Shown: positions 25,577 through 34,405, counted from the stretch's first letter. The stretch: DNA of 64,000 nucleotides from Microbulbifer halophilus (GCF_026183675.1 NZ_JAPIVK010000008.1:62001-126000), one strand, 5' to 3'. A program made the numbers and translations. Notes: a model not told the origin generated them from the sequence alone.

Positions 25577-27327
25577 GGCGTCCTCTCCGGTGCTTCTTCC
25601 CGGTGTGCCTGCAGCAGGCCGTTGTACTCCTCGCGCAGGCGGCGCTTGAGAGTCTTGCCGGTGGCGCCGATGGGGAACTCGTTCCAGTCGACCAGCCACA
25701 GGTATGCCAGCCGTTGTGCCTCCGGCAGTTGTCGGTTCAGCTCGTGCCTGAAAGATTCGCTGTTGTCGATCGGTGCGTCGCCGTGGAGCGCCACCACCGC
25801 CGCGGGCACTTCCGCACTCTCCGGCTGTGGGCGTACACCAAATACGCAAGTGTCCAGTACGCCACTCTGTTTCAGTACTATCTCTTCGAGCGGCAGGGTG
25901 TACGCCGGGCCGCGGTCGGTGTGTATCACATCTACCTCCCGGTCCAGGTGCACCACTTCGCCGTCTTCGCCGAGGCGCACCATGTCGCCGGTGAACCACC
26001 AGCCGTCGCAGGTGGCGGCGTAGAAGACATCGTGGGCATTCCAGTAGCCGTCGAACATGCTTTTGCCCTTGATCATCAGCCGGCCGACCTCGCCCCGGGG
26101 CACCGGTGTGCCGTCGGTGTCGGCGATCTTGATTTGTGGTCCCAGCGGAGTCTTGCGGCCGACGCGACGCGCAAATTTTTGCGTCCAGGGGGTGGCGATA
26201 CGCAGCAGTGCGGCGATGCCCACCTCACTGGAGCCCAGGCCGTCCACAAACAGTGAGCCGCGTTTGGGAATACCCAGGCGGGTAAAGAAAGAGCCGCGCG
26301 GGATAAATGCGCGCTGCTGTACTTCGTGGCTGGCGTCGGCGGTGGTACCCCAGATGCGGATGCTGCTCAGGTCCAGGTCGAGTGCGCCGGCCTGCATGAG
26401 GCGGGTGTAGGTGATCGGGAAACCGAAGAAGACCGTCGGTTTGCGGCGCTCCAGTTGTCGCACCAGGCCCGGCGCCGCCAGTTCGCTGTCGACGATGCAG
26501 CGCACGCCCATCAACAGCACGCCGTGCAGGTACAGGTGCGATACCTGGTGGTTGAGCGGCAGGGCGAAACAGGCCAGGTCGCGGCGGGACACCGGGTTGA
26601 ACAGCACGATCGAACGCAGCGACTGGGCGATGCCCTCGGCTTTCAGGATCACCCCCTTGGGCACGCCGGTGGTGCCGGAGGTGTGCACTATGTACATCGG
26701 GTCTGCCGGGCCGCGGTCGGGTTGGGGCGCTGCCGGCAGCTCTGCCGCCAGCAGGTCCTGCAGGCGATGCAGCGGCGGGCTCCCGGTGTCGCTGTGCCCC
26801 GCTGCGTCAGTCAGCACCACCTGTTCGACAGTGGCGGGCAGCCTGCCGTCGCCCGGGCCGCTCAGCTTTTGCCAGCCGGCGCCGTCACTGACCAGCAGCT
26901 TTGCGGCCAGGCGCTCCATGTAGCCGGCCGCGATTTCCGGGGCCACATTGACATTGATGGGCACCGCGATGGCGCCGAGGCGCAGGGCAGCCACAGAGAA
27001 CAGGAAATAGTCGAACTGGTTGGCCTTGTAGATGGCGATGCGGTCGCCCTTGCGGGCACCCAAGTGGTGCCAGCAGGCGGCCAGGCGCCCGGCCATGTCG
27101 AGGATCTGCGGGGCATTCCAGTGCCGCTCGTCGTGCCAGGCCAGCGGCTGCGCCAGTTCTATCAGCTTGCGTTCGCCGTGGCGGCGCGCGGCAAATTCCA
27201 GTGCGCGGTCGATGCGGTCGTCCCAGCTTGCCAGCAGCGCCAGGCGGCCGATATAACCGAGGCGTACGGCGACGAACGAGAGGTAGCCGAGTAGCAGCAG
27301 GAAAATTGCGGTCAGTGCGTAGCTCAT
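25552..27327 (-). CDS. Membrane-anchored acyl-CoA synthetase (AMP-forming)
   Basis: A 591-residue adenylate-forming ligase. A hydrophobic N-terminal helix (residues 4-22, ALTAIFLLLLGYLSFVAVRL) probably anchors it to the inner membrane. Motifs are the loop VHTSGTTGVPKG, then GWWFTGDMVRLGEDGE and the late lysine in GATGKTLKRRLREE. The size and anchor resemble very-long-chain or FadD-like fatty acyl-CoA synthetases. Its start overlaps the acyltransferase stop in an ATGA. It likely activates a fatty acid for the acyltransferase upstream, complementing the aryl ligase at 17770; the chain length is unknown. Confidence 0.87.
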   Translation of the reverse strand: MSYALTAIFLLLLGYLSFVAVRLGYIGRLALLASWDDRIDRALEFAARRHGERKLIELAQPLAWHDERHWNAPQILDMAGRLAACWHHLGARKGDRIAIYKANQFDYFLFSVAALRLGAIAVPINVNVAPEIAAGYMERLAAKLLVSDGAGWQKLSGPGDGRLPATVEQVVLTDAAGHSDTGSPPLHRLQDLLAAELPAAPQPDRGPADPMYIVHTSGTTGVPKGVILKAEGIAQSLRSIVLFNPVSRRDLACFALPLNHQVSHLYLHGVLLMGVRCIVDSELAAPGLVRQLERRKPTVFFGFPITYTRLMQAGALDLDLSSIRIWGTTADASHEVQQRAFIPRGSFFTRLGIPKRGSLFVDGLGSSEVGIAALLRIATPWTQKFARRVGRKTPLGPQIKIADTDGTPVPRGEVGRLMIKGKSMFDGYWNAHDVFYAATCDGWWFTGDMVRLGEDGEVVHLDREVDVIHTDRGPAYTLPLEEIVLKQSGVLDTCVFGVRPQPESAEVPAAVVALHGDAPIDNSESFRHELNRQLPEAQRLAYLWLVDWNEFPIGATGKTLKRRLREEYNGLLQAHREEAPERTPCEIREPA

Positions 27328-28742
27328 AGAGGTTTTAACTCCGGGGTGGATTCCAGCTCATCCAGCAGCCGCCGCAGCTCGCACAGATAGGGTGCGGCGA
27401 ATTCCGCGTGGATGTCGCTGAAGGCCGTGCGTCGGTAGACCAGGTCCAGTTGCATGCGGCCGTTGACGGTGGGGGTATACAGGATGAAATCGTAGGGCGG
27501 CACCAGGCAGCCGAAGCCGACGTAGCTCTGGGTGCAGTGTTCCGGCGACCCGAAAGACGAGAAGTCCTCTGCGATGCGGCCGGGATTGGAGTAGCAGGCG
27601 TTTGTGCCCTGGCAGCGGTTCAGCAGGCGGCGCGACAGGCCGCGCAGGGCCGGTAGCCGCAGCAGCGGCAGCAGCGATTCCAGCCGTGCCAGTTCGGTGC
27701 CTATTTCGCGCTCGCTGCGCGCGTTGCCGACGGCGCGGTGCACACTGCGTACGAGGGCCCTTGTGCCTTGGCCCATGGACAGGCGGATGTTGCTTGGTAC
27801 CAGGTAGTTGCGGAAACTGAGGTCGTAGCTGCGCTCTATCAGCCGGCGCAGGCTCACTGCGCAGGTGATGCGCAGACGACCGCGACGGGACGGCGCGCGG
27901 GACTCCATCAGTCGAGCCAGCGCGGCGCACAGCAGCGTGTTGACCGTGACACCAGCGTCTCTGGCGATACGGCCGAGGCGCAGTTCCAGGTCTTCCGGCA
28001 ACAGGCTCTGGAAGAAGTCCAACTGGCCGATACCCGGGTCGCTGGAGGGGCGCTCCCAGCGCTGGCCGCGCAGATCCAGATGCAGGCCGGTGTCGCTCCG
28101 CAGCAGGTCGGCGGTGACACTGCCCAGTGCCCGCAACCAACGCCGCGCGCGGTGCAGTGGCCGGTACCAGTCGGGACGGATTTCCGTCAGCGGCGCAAAG
28201 GGCAGCCGACGGCTCGGGATGTCGGCGCCGGGTACACCGCAGAGGTGCGCGTAGTGATCGATAATCGCGCGCAACAGCAGGCAGTCGCTGCGCGCATCCG
28301 CCACGCCGTGGTGGCTGCTCAGGTAGACGCAGGAGTTATGGCCGTTGCCGCCGGTTACCAGCAGCAGCTGTAGCGGCAGACGGGCACGCCAATTGAGCCG
28401 GCGCGCGGAACTGAAGTCCATCAACAGGTGGCGGAAGGCCGGGTCGCTGAAATCGCAAGTGCCGGGGTAGTCCCGGTGTTCCACCCAGCGCGTGTCCGCA
28501 CTGTCGTGCTCGTGCAATACCGCGCCGTCCGGGCGGGTATGCAGCAGCGGAATCTGCGCCGTGGCGCGGCGCACGCTTTGCTCCAGTATTGCCGGGTCCA
28601 GCCGCCCACTGACGATCATGATCTGGTTGGTATTGACGTTGGCCATTTCCCCCAGATGCAGGAACACTTCGGCCAGGGCATCCAGTGGCCGGGTGCTGCC
28701 CGCCATGGTGGTGGTGCCCGTTGTGCTGCTTAGCGCGGTCAC
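27324..28742 (-). CDS. Condensation-superfamily acyltransferase (PapA/wax synthase-like)
   Basis: A 472-residue protein of the chloramphenicol acetyltransferase/condensation fold. The active-site motif appears as SSHHGVADARS (about residues 142-152), matching HHxxxDG except that the final glycine is alanine. A second-half motif, RPFxxDFGWG or similar, is not obvious. Stand-alone members such as PapA5 or wax ester synthases join an acyl thioester to an alcohol or amine. The GTG at 28742 with GAGGGAGAG upstream is preferred over a TTG at 28757 that overlaps the SDR stop. In this operon it could attach a fatty acyl group to the amino or hydroxyl group of the aminohydroxybenzoate. Confidence 0.8.
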   Translation of the reverse strand: MTALSSTTGTTTMAGSTRPLDALAEVFLHLGEMANVNTNQIMIVSGRLDPAILEQSVRRATAQIPLLHTRPDGAVLHEHDSADTRWVEHRDYPGTCDFSDPAFRHLLMDFSSARRLNWRARLPLQLLLVTGGNGHNSCVYLSSHHGVADARSDCLLLRAIIDHYAHLCGVPGADIPSRRLPFAPLTEIRPDWYRPLHRARRWLRALGSVTADLLRSDTGLHLDLRGQRWERPSSDPGIGQLDFFQSLLPEDLELRLGRIARDAGVTVNTLLCAALARLMESRAPSRRGRLRITCAVSLRRLIERSYDLSFRNYLVPSNIRLSMGQGTRALVRSVHRAVGNARSEREIGTELARLESLLPLLRLPALRGLSRRLLNRCQGTNACYSNPGRIAEDFSSFGSPEHCTQSYVGFGCLVPPYDFILYTPTVNGRMQLDLVYRRTAFSDIHAEFAAPYLCELRRLLDELESTPELKPL

Positions 28743-28753
28743 GGCTCTCTCCC

Positions 28754-29857
28754 TCAACTGGCCTCGGTCACTTCGGCGTCATGTGTCTCGCGCTGCGGCT
28801 GTGACTCGCTGGCGTACCAGTTGCAAAGAGCATGGAGCTCGTCGCGATTGAGGGGCTTTACCGGCCGGCCGCGGCCGGTGGCGGCATCTAGTTGCGAACG
28901 GTCGAATTGCCACTCGGTGCGCGCGAACGGACGGTTGGGCCTGACGGCGCGATCGAATTTCTGCTCCAGCGAGGTGGTGGGGGAACCGAGGCGTGCCTTG
29001 ACGCCGGCCACGTCGCCCCAGATGTGGACTATCTCTTCCATCGGCACGCGGATACCGCCGGCGCAGTGGAAAACTTCGAAGTCTTTGCCGGCGTCCCGGC
29101 GGAGGGACAGGGAGCAGGCGTCGCTGGTTAGTTGGTCAATCGGTACCAGGTCCGGCCGAGCGTCCGCCAGCAGGTCCACGGTCAGTTCCCGGTGCCCGGC
29201 CCTGGCGATGGCAATCATTGCGTCCTGGAACATGTAAAAGCCGAAGCCGTTGCGGTGTGCCCAGCCGGTGGTGCTATGGCCGACCACGACAGTGGGGCGG
29301 AAGATGCTGACCGGCAGCTGGTGGCGCTGGTGCAGCAGGTGCAGGGACTGCTCGGTGCTCCACTTTGCAACCTGGTAGGTGTTGATCATGCGGCTTTTCG
29401 TATGCAGTTCCTCGCGCACGGTGCCGCCGGCCATGCCCGCGACATAGGCGGTGGACACATAGTAGAAGCGGCGGCAGTTGGGGGCGCATCGGGCGACCGT
29501 TTCGTAGAGGCGCGCACTGTTGCCGACATTGGTGTCGAAGGACGCCGCCAGCTTGTGTGCCGAGTAACTCATCTCCGCAGCCACATGCCAGACACTGGTG
29601 ATATCCGCCAGTTTGTCTTCGGTCAGATGGGTTTCCAGTTGGGCAAAATCGATATTCACTACACGCAGGTGTTTTCTGACTGCGCCGGTGATATCCAGGC
29701 CGCAGCCGTGGGCGGCAGTGAGCACGGCGTTGACGGTGCGCACGCCGTCCGGGTCATTGCGCGAGACGGCGGTAACGCCGGCGCCGCGGGCGAGAAAGCT
29801 GGCGGCCAGAGCGCTGCCGACAAAACCGGTGGCGCCGGTGATCAGAATCTGGTGCAC
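28754..29857 (-). CDS. Thioester-reductase-like extended SDR
   Basis: A 367-residue NAD(P)-binding protein of the group found in fatty acyl-CoA reductases and NRPS terminal reductase domains. It has the dinucleotide motif ITGATGFVGSALA at the N-terminus, then VWHVAAEMSYS, YVSTAYVAG and the catalytic YQVAK. It could reduce an acyl or aryl thioester to the aldehyde or alcohol. The first GTG (29863) is only one base after AAGGAG; the second GTG at 29857 is 7 bases away and is chosen. The next gene starts 11 bases downstream. The presence of a reductase suggests that the final product has an aldehyde or alcohol. Confidence 0.85.
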   Translation of the reverse strand: MHQILITGATGFVGSALAASFLARGAGVTAVSRNDPDGVRTVNAVLTAAHGCGLDITGAVRKHLRVVNIDFAQLETHLTEDKLADITSVWHVAAEMSYSAHKLAASFDTNVGNSARLYETVARCAPNCRRFYYVSTAYVAGMAGGTVREELHTKSRMINTYQVAKWSTEQSLHLLHQRHQLPVSIFRPTVVVGHSTTGWAHRNGFGFYMFQDAMIAIARAGHRELTVDLLADARPDLVPIDQLTSDACSLSLRRDAGKDFEVFHCAGGIRVPMEEIVHIWGDVAGVKARLGSPTTSLEQKFDRAVRPNRPFARTEWQFDRSQLDAATGRGRPVKPLNRDELHALCNWYASESQPQRETHDAEVTEAS

Positions 29858-29936
29858 TTCCACACTCCTTGATATTTTGGTTTGCTGGCAAAAAGACGGG
29901 CGGCGCTTCGGCGTGCCACCCGCCGGGTGGGAGGGG

Positions 29937-31250
29937 TCACAGTTCGATGATGTGCTCGTCGACTTTCACGCCCACATGGCGGCCGGGCTCGGTGCCGAAA
30001 CCGAGTACGCGATCGCCGGGCTTTAGTTCGGTGACGTTGAGGGGCTTGGCCTTGTCGGAGAAAACCCGCACGTGCCAGTCGTCCTGCATGATGATGTTGA
30101 CCTTGCGGTTGTCCGGGAAAGTGGCCTCGATCAATAGCAGTGGACGGATTTCGGTCTTGGTGCGGCCCACGTAAACCTGGCGGGTTTCGCCGCTGGCGTT
30201 GACGGTGGTCAGCTGGCTGCCGGCGCGCAGTTCGCTGATATAGCTGGTGCGGTCGTTGCCCTGAAATACGTAGCTATGCACCGAGGCCGCATTGATGCGA
30301 AAGGGGCGCAGTTCCATATAGGGCAAGTGGAAAACCTCGGGGCAGCAGAGAATGCCGCCGGTAGAGGTGGAGCCCACGAGAATGCCCTCGTCCGGGTTGA
30401 ACATGTGCGTGGCATCGATACAGGCGCGGTAGCCCAGGCCGAGATGAGTGGTGCGGTCGATCGTGCCCACCTGGATATCGATTTTCGGGGATGCCTGTGT
30501 GTCCATCTTGCTGGCGAAGCGGTCAAACTGCTCCATGCTGGTGAAGGACGCCAGCACGCCATCGCTGCCCATTTCCAGTACACCGAGTGCGATCACCGCG
30601 TCGTCCACGTCCTGATGCACTTCTTTCAGCAATACCGTGTTGGTCTTGTGCAGCTCGGCGATGACCAGCTCCAGCGGGATATTGGTCGGGTCCTTGAAGG
30701 ACACCATCAGATGGTCGTAGTGCATGCCCTGGTGGAACGACGCATGCAGGCTGTCGGCGTTGTCGACATGCATGCGCAGGCTGGTGCGATAGCCGGCCTC
30801 GCGCGCCGCCGTGAGCACTTCCGGCTTATAGCTGGATATCACCGCGATGCGTTTCCTGCCAGCGTCGCTCTCCAGCAGCTCGGCGTGGCGGGACCACTCT
30901 TCACTGTTCTCGAGGTGCAGCACCCGCTGCAGGCGCGGCGACACCCCCTGATCCAGCGATTCGAAGTTTTCGCTGTAGAGCACTAAGCCGTTGTAGCGGC
31001 CCTGGCCGAGACGCTGCAGAATCGCGGTGCGGGTCTCGTCGTCGAGGGAGGCCAGTGCGCGGGAGTCGTACCAGAGCACGTTTTCGCGGCTGTCCGGCAA
31101 CTCGGTAGTGGCCGGGAAGAGCGCGGTGTTGGCCGGAGGTGCCGGCTTGAGCGGTGTAGTGGGTTCGCGCTTGTCCACGGCCGCTTTCGCGGCGCTTTGC
31201 TTGCCGCGTTTTTTTTCCGCTGCCGGACGTTTGCTCTCAACTTGTTCCAT
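29937..31250 (-). CDS. 3-dehydroquinate synthase II-like enzyme (GriH-like)
   Basis: A 437-residue protein. From about residue 55 it matches archaeal-type DHQ synthase II (AroB'), with GYRACIDATHMF, VGSTSTGG (about 292-299) and RPFRINAASVHSYV (about 315-328). The first 50 residues are a Lys/Ala-rich extension not normal for the family. In archaea the enzyme oxidatively deaminates and cyclises the ADH-synthase product; the GriH homologue with GriI instead yields 3-amino-4-hydroxybenzoate. The paired aldolase at 19349 supports the latter. The start is the ATG at 31250 with AGGAAACC; a GTG at 31265 is in frame. It is the first gene of the operon and has a lux-box-like site about 190 bases upstream. 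Confidence 0.9.
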   Translation of the reverse strand: MEQVESKRPAAEKKRGKQSAAKAAVDKREPTTPLKPAPPANTALFPATTELPDSRENVLWYDSRALASLDDETRTAILQRLGQGRYNGLVLYSENFESLDQGVSPRLQRVLHLENSEEWSRHAELLESDAGRKRIAVISSYKPEVLTAAREAGYRTSLRMHVDNADSLHASFHQGMHYDHLMVSFKDPTNIPLELVIAELHKTNTVLLKEVHQDVDDAVIALGVLEMGSDGVLASFTSMEQFDRFASKMDTQASPKIDIQVGTIDRTTHLGLGYRACIDATHMFNPDEGILVGSTSTGGILCCPEVFHLPYMELRPFRINAASVHSYVFQGNDRTSYISELRAGSQLTTVNASGETRQVYVGRTKTEIRPLLLIEATFPDNRKVNIIMQDDWHVRVFSDKAKPLNVTELKPGDRVLGFGTEPGRHVGVKVDEHIIEL

Positions 31251-31439
31251 GGTTTCCTGACTCACTGGTTGAACGGTTTACAGGTTGTAGGGAAGGCCCG
31301 CGCTGGGCGGGCCGTCGGGAAGCCGGGGTAAACCGGGAGGAGAGACTGCCTGAACTGCACCTGCCGACAGCTTCCCTGTGCTTGGCTGGGGGGCCATTTG
31401 CATCGCTGTGCAGGCTATTGCGGGGGGCGGCGGAACGTC

Positions 31440-31459
31440 ACCTGGCAGAAATGCTAGGT
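31440..31459. promoter_or_regulatory. Lux-box-like palindrome
   Basis: ACCTGGCAGAAATGCTAGGT has the CT-N12-AG spacing of LuxR-family operators and near-perfect dyad symmetry (with the flanking C and G, 8 of 9 base pairs match in the arms). It lies in the 317-base gap between the biosynthetic operon (start 31250) and epmB (start 31568). If a promoter for the operon has the box at -42, its -10 would be near 31415-31420, where the minus strand reads CAATAG. Nothing else is seen in this gap. The LuxR protein at 17045 is the obvious candidate to bind. Confidence 0.7.
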
Positions 31460-31567
31460 GTCGATTTCTGGCATCTTTGTTAACGAAGATGCGAATCGAA
31501 CTGCTGCTCGAGAAACGTAGAATATGGCGCCATCTGGTACAATTCGCTTATTTCACTGGCTGAATCT

Positions 31568-32599
31568 ATGATCCGGGATCTCTTGGCTACCGATGCCGGC
31601 GCGCGCGGCCCAAACACCGCTGAGAGCCGCCGCTGGCAGGATGAAATGGCTGATCTGGTAACCGATCCCCGCGAATTGCTGCAACTGCTGCAGTTGGACG
31701 CCGGGCAACTGCCGGCGGCAGTCGCGGCCGGTGGCGAGTTCGCGCTGCGCGTGCCGCGGCCCTTCCTGAATCGCATCCGGCCCGGCGACCCGCGGGATCC
31801 GCTGCTGCTGCAGGTACTGCCGGGCGCGCCGGAACTGGAGGCGAACCCGGGCTACAGCGCCGACCCGCTGGAGGAGGCGGGGGCCAATCCGGTGCCGGGG
31901 GTGGTACACAAGTACCGCGGGCGCCTGCTGCTGATCGCCGCCGGCCAGTGCGCGGTGAATTGCCGCTACTGTTTCCGCCGCCAGTTCCCCTACAGCGACA
32001 ACCACCTGAACCGCAGCCAGATGTGCGCGGCGCTGGACTATATCCGCGCGCAGGGGGACCTGCGCGAGGTGATCCTGAGCGGCGGCGACCCGCTGGTGCT
32101 GAACGACCGCCAACTGGCCCGGTTGGCCGGGGAGCTGGCGGCGATTCCGCAACTGGACAAACTGCGCGTGCACAGCCGCCTGCCGATTGTCGCCCCCAGC
32201 CGCATCACCGACGGGCTGGTCGAGTGGCTGGCCGGCACGCGTTTGAAACCGGTGCTGGTGCTGCACTGCAACCACGCCAACGAAATCGACGGCGCCGTGC
32301 GCGCGGCACTGCAGAAGCTCCGCGCCGCCGGCGTCACCCTCCTCAACCAGGCGGTACTGCTGAGGGGCGTCAACGACAGCGCCGGGGCGCTGGAAAACCT
32401 GAGCGAGGCGCTGTTCGATGCCGGTGTGCTGCCCTACTACCTGCACCAGTTGGATCGGGTGCAGGGCGCGGCGCATTTCGAGGTGGACGACGCCCGCGCG
32501 CGGGCGCTGGTGGCGCGGATTCGCGGGCACCTGCCGGGCTACCTGGTACCGACGCTGGTGCGCGAGATTCCCGGCGAAGTATCCAAGTCGCCGCTCTGA
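31568..32599 (+). CDS. epmB: EF-P lysine 2,3-aminomutase EpmB
   Basis: A 343-residue radical SAM enzyme. The cluster cysteines are C128, C132 and C135 (CAVNCRYCFRRQFPY), and the aminomutase motifs VILSGGDPLVLND and LHCNHANEID are present. It converts (S)-alpha-lysine to (R)-beta-lysine with PLP and SAM for EF-P modification. Length fits EpmB rather than the longer catabolic KamA. It would usually adjoin efp; here it is on the opposite side of the accessory region, still pointing away from efp. Confidence 0.95.
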   Translation: MIRDLLATDAGARGPNTAESRRWQDEMADLVTDPRELLQLLQLDAGQLPAAVAAGGEFALRVPRPFLNRIRPGDPRDPLLLQVLPGAPELEANPGYSADPLEEAGANPVPGVVHKYRGRLLLIAAGQCAVNCRYCFRRQFPYSDNHLNRSQMCAALDYIRAQGDLREVILSGGDPLVLNDRQLARLAGELAAIPQLDKLRVHSRLPIVAPSRITDGLVEWLAGTRLKPVLVLHCNHANEIDGAVRAALQKLRAAGVTLLNQAVLLRGVNDSAGALENLSEALFDAGVLPYYLHQLDRVQGAAHFEVDDARARALVARIRGHLPGYLVPTLVREIPGEVSKSPL

Positions 32600-32713
32600 G
32601 GCGGCGGGCAAAGGCGCAAGTTGCAAAATGGGCGCTGATCGCTTTCTTTCCCGTTTGTTCAAAAAAATACAGGCTCCCTATACTTCGGAAAAACCAAAGG
32701 ATGGTGTGCCCGA

Positions 32714-34405
32714 ATGCAGGAAGCTGTTTCCCCGGCCGCCGACGCCGCACCACAGGAGCAATGGATCGCCGGTTTGCGGCTGCCGCCCCCCTCCCTGTCG
32801 TCACTCAGCTGCGGCTGTGCCAACGAGCGCCAGTTGTTCCGATGGCTGATCGCCTGCGACCTGCAGCCCTACCGGCCCGCTGACCGGCAGCGTCTCGTCG
32901 ATATGCTGTTTGTCCTGATCGGCGAGATTGCCCGTTGGCAGGCGCCGGCGCCGCGGCGCCTGGCCATGCTGGAGCTGCTGCGCCAGTACACCCTCGCCTG
33001 TGTGGATTCCATGGCGCTCCAGCACGCGACCTTCGCCGGGGCCCAGACCATCGAACTGCGCAAGTCGGTACTGGCGGCCATGCGGCTGCTGTTGTACCTG
33101 GGGCGCGCCTTTGCCGGCGCCGCCGTACAACTGGCCGGTCCGGACGGTGTGGGGTTGCTGGCGCGGGAGAAATGCGCCCGCAGCCTGCAGCGCGCGGTCG
33201 ACGTCCACCGCCGCACCGTGCGGTTGCACACCCTGTTCGGGCTGGTGGCACCGGAAAATACCTGGCGGGATATGCAGCTACTGGTGCAACTGGGGCGGCG
33301 GTGGAAACTGGCCGACAAGAAAGTGCGGGATACCCGGCATCCCCGCAATCGGGACAGTGCCGCCGGCGCCTACCTGCAGGCGGCACTGTTCGCCAGCGCC
33401 AATCCGGTGCAGTTGGCCGCCGACGAGCAGGAGCGCTTCTGGAACAGGACCTGCGACTGGGCCCGGGCCGGGGCCATCGTCGATCGCTATACCGGCAGGG
33501 CCAACGCGCTGCTGGCCTCCCTGGCGCTGGACCAGCCTCCGGTGCCTGCCAACCGGCTCGGCAACTGCCCTGTGGACCTGCGGCATTTCAGTGGCAGCCG
33601 CGGCTGGAAAGTGGACCTCGGCGGCGTTCTCGCTCTGCTGGAGCGGCAGCGGCGCAGGCGCCGCGACCCCCTGCTGGAACACGCCCGGCAGATCTGGGCC
33701 CAGCAGACCGGCCGCGGTGAGCGGCGCACGCCGGTGCAACGAGACTGCGATATCGCCATCGGCATCAGTGCCATCTGCCATCACCTGGGTGGCCGCGGCA
33801 AGCTTCCCGGGAAATTTTTCGACGGGGCCGCGCCGGACGGCGATCACCTGTGCCTGGAAGTGGACGCAGTGGATTTCCACTCCGGCCAGACGCTGGGCGA
33901 ATACGCTGTAGCGCTGCCCCCCGCGCCGGGGCGCGCCGGCGGGACCCGCGCCCGCCGACGCGCCGGCGAGCGCTACCGGCTGGAGCGGGCCAATCTGCTC
34001 AACAGCAGCGACCGCGGTATGGGTCTCAGCCTGCCGTTGTCCAGTCGCGACCGGTTGCGGGTCGGCGACCTGCTGGGCCTGCGGCTGGACGGCGCCTGGC
34101 AACTGGCGGTGGTCCGCTGGCAGCACACGCTGCCGGATCACTGCCGCGCCGGCGTGGAGGCGCTCGTCGCCGGGCCGCTGCCGGTGGAAGTGCAGCGCCA
34201 CACCGCCGCCGGCCACCTGTCCGCCCCCATCTCCGGCCTGTTGGTAAAGGCCGTGCGCGGCAAGAGGGCTTCGCTGTTGCTGCCGGTGCCCCTGTTCAAG
34301 TGCTACGACACCGTCGAACTGCAGGGGCGGGACCGGTCCCGCGCGGTGACCCTGGAGCGCCAGACCCTCGCCACCGGCAGCTTCGCCGGCTTTGAATTTG
34401 TGTGA
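32714..34405 (+). CDS. PilZ-like domain protein of unknown function
   Basis: A 563-residue protein without signal peptide or clear membrane helices. The first 400 residues are mainly helical with many Arg and Leu residues. Around residues 425-500 it has LNSSDRGMGLSL, RVGDLLGLRL and WQLAVVRWQ, a pattern like the strands of PilZ domains, though the canonical RxxxR and (D/N)xSxxG c-di-GMP residues are only partly recognisable. The next gene encodes FimX, a c-di-GMP effector, which supports a second-messenger or type IV pilus role. The function is otherwise unknown. Confidence 0.7.
   Translation: MQEAVSPAADAAPQEQWIAGLRLPPPSLSSLSCGCANERQLFRWLIACDLQPYRPADRQRLVDMLFVLIGEIARWQAPAPRRLAMLELLRQYTLACVDSMALQHATFAGAQTIELRKSVLAAMRLLLYLGRAFAGAAVQLAGPDGVGLLAREKCARSLQRAVDVHRRTVRLHTLFGLVAPENTWRDMQLLVQLGRRWKLADKKVRDTRHPRNRDSAAGAYLQAALFASANPVQLAADEQERFWNRTCDWARAGAIVDRYTGRANALLASLALDQPPVPANRLGNCPVDLRHFSGSRGWKVDLGGVLALLERQRRRRRDPLLEHARQIWAQQTGRGERRTPVQRDCDIAIGISAICHHLGGRGKLPGKFFDGAAPDGDHLCLEVDAVDFHSGQTLGEYAVALPPAPGRAGGTRARRRAGERYRLERANLLNSSDRGMGLSLPLSSRDRLRVGDLLGLRLDGAWQLAVVRWQHTLPDHCRAGVEALVAGPLPVEVQRHTAAGHLSAPISGLLVKAVRGKRASLLLPVPLFKCYDTVELQGRDRSRAVTLERQTLATGSFAGFEFV

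Noticed and set aside
23657-26023. 788-residue plus-strand frame across the ABC and barrel genes
   Set aside because: Antisense to two well-supported genes and composed of Gly/Ala/Gln-rich shadow sequence.
14593-31250. NRPS or PKS modules in the cluster
   Set aside because: No carrier-protein serine motif or multi-domain synthase was found; ligases and the condensation-fold protein are stand-alone.
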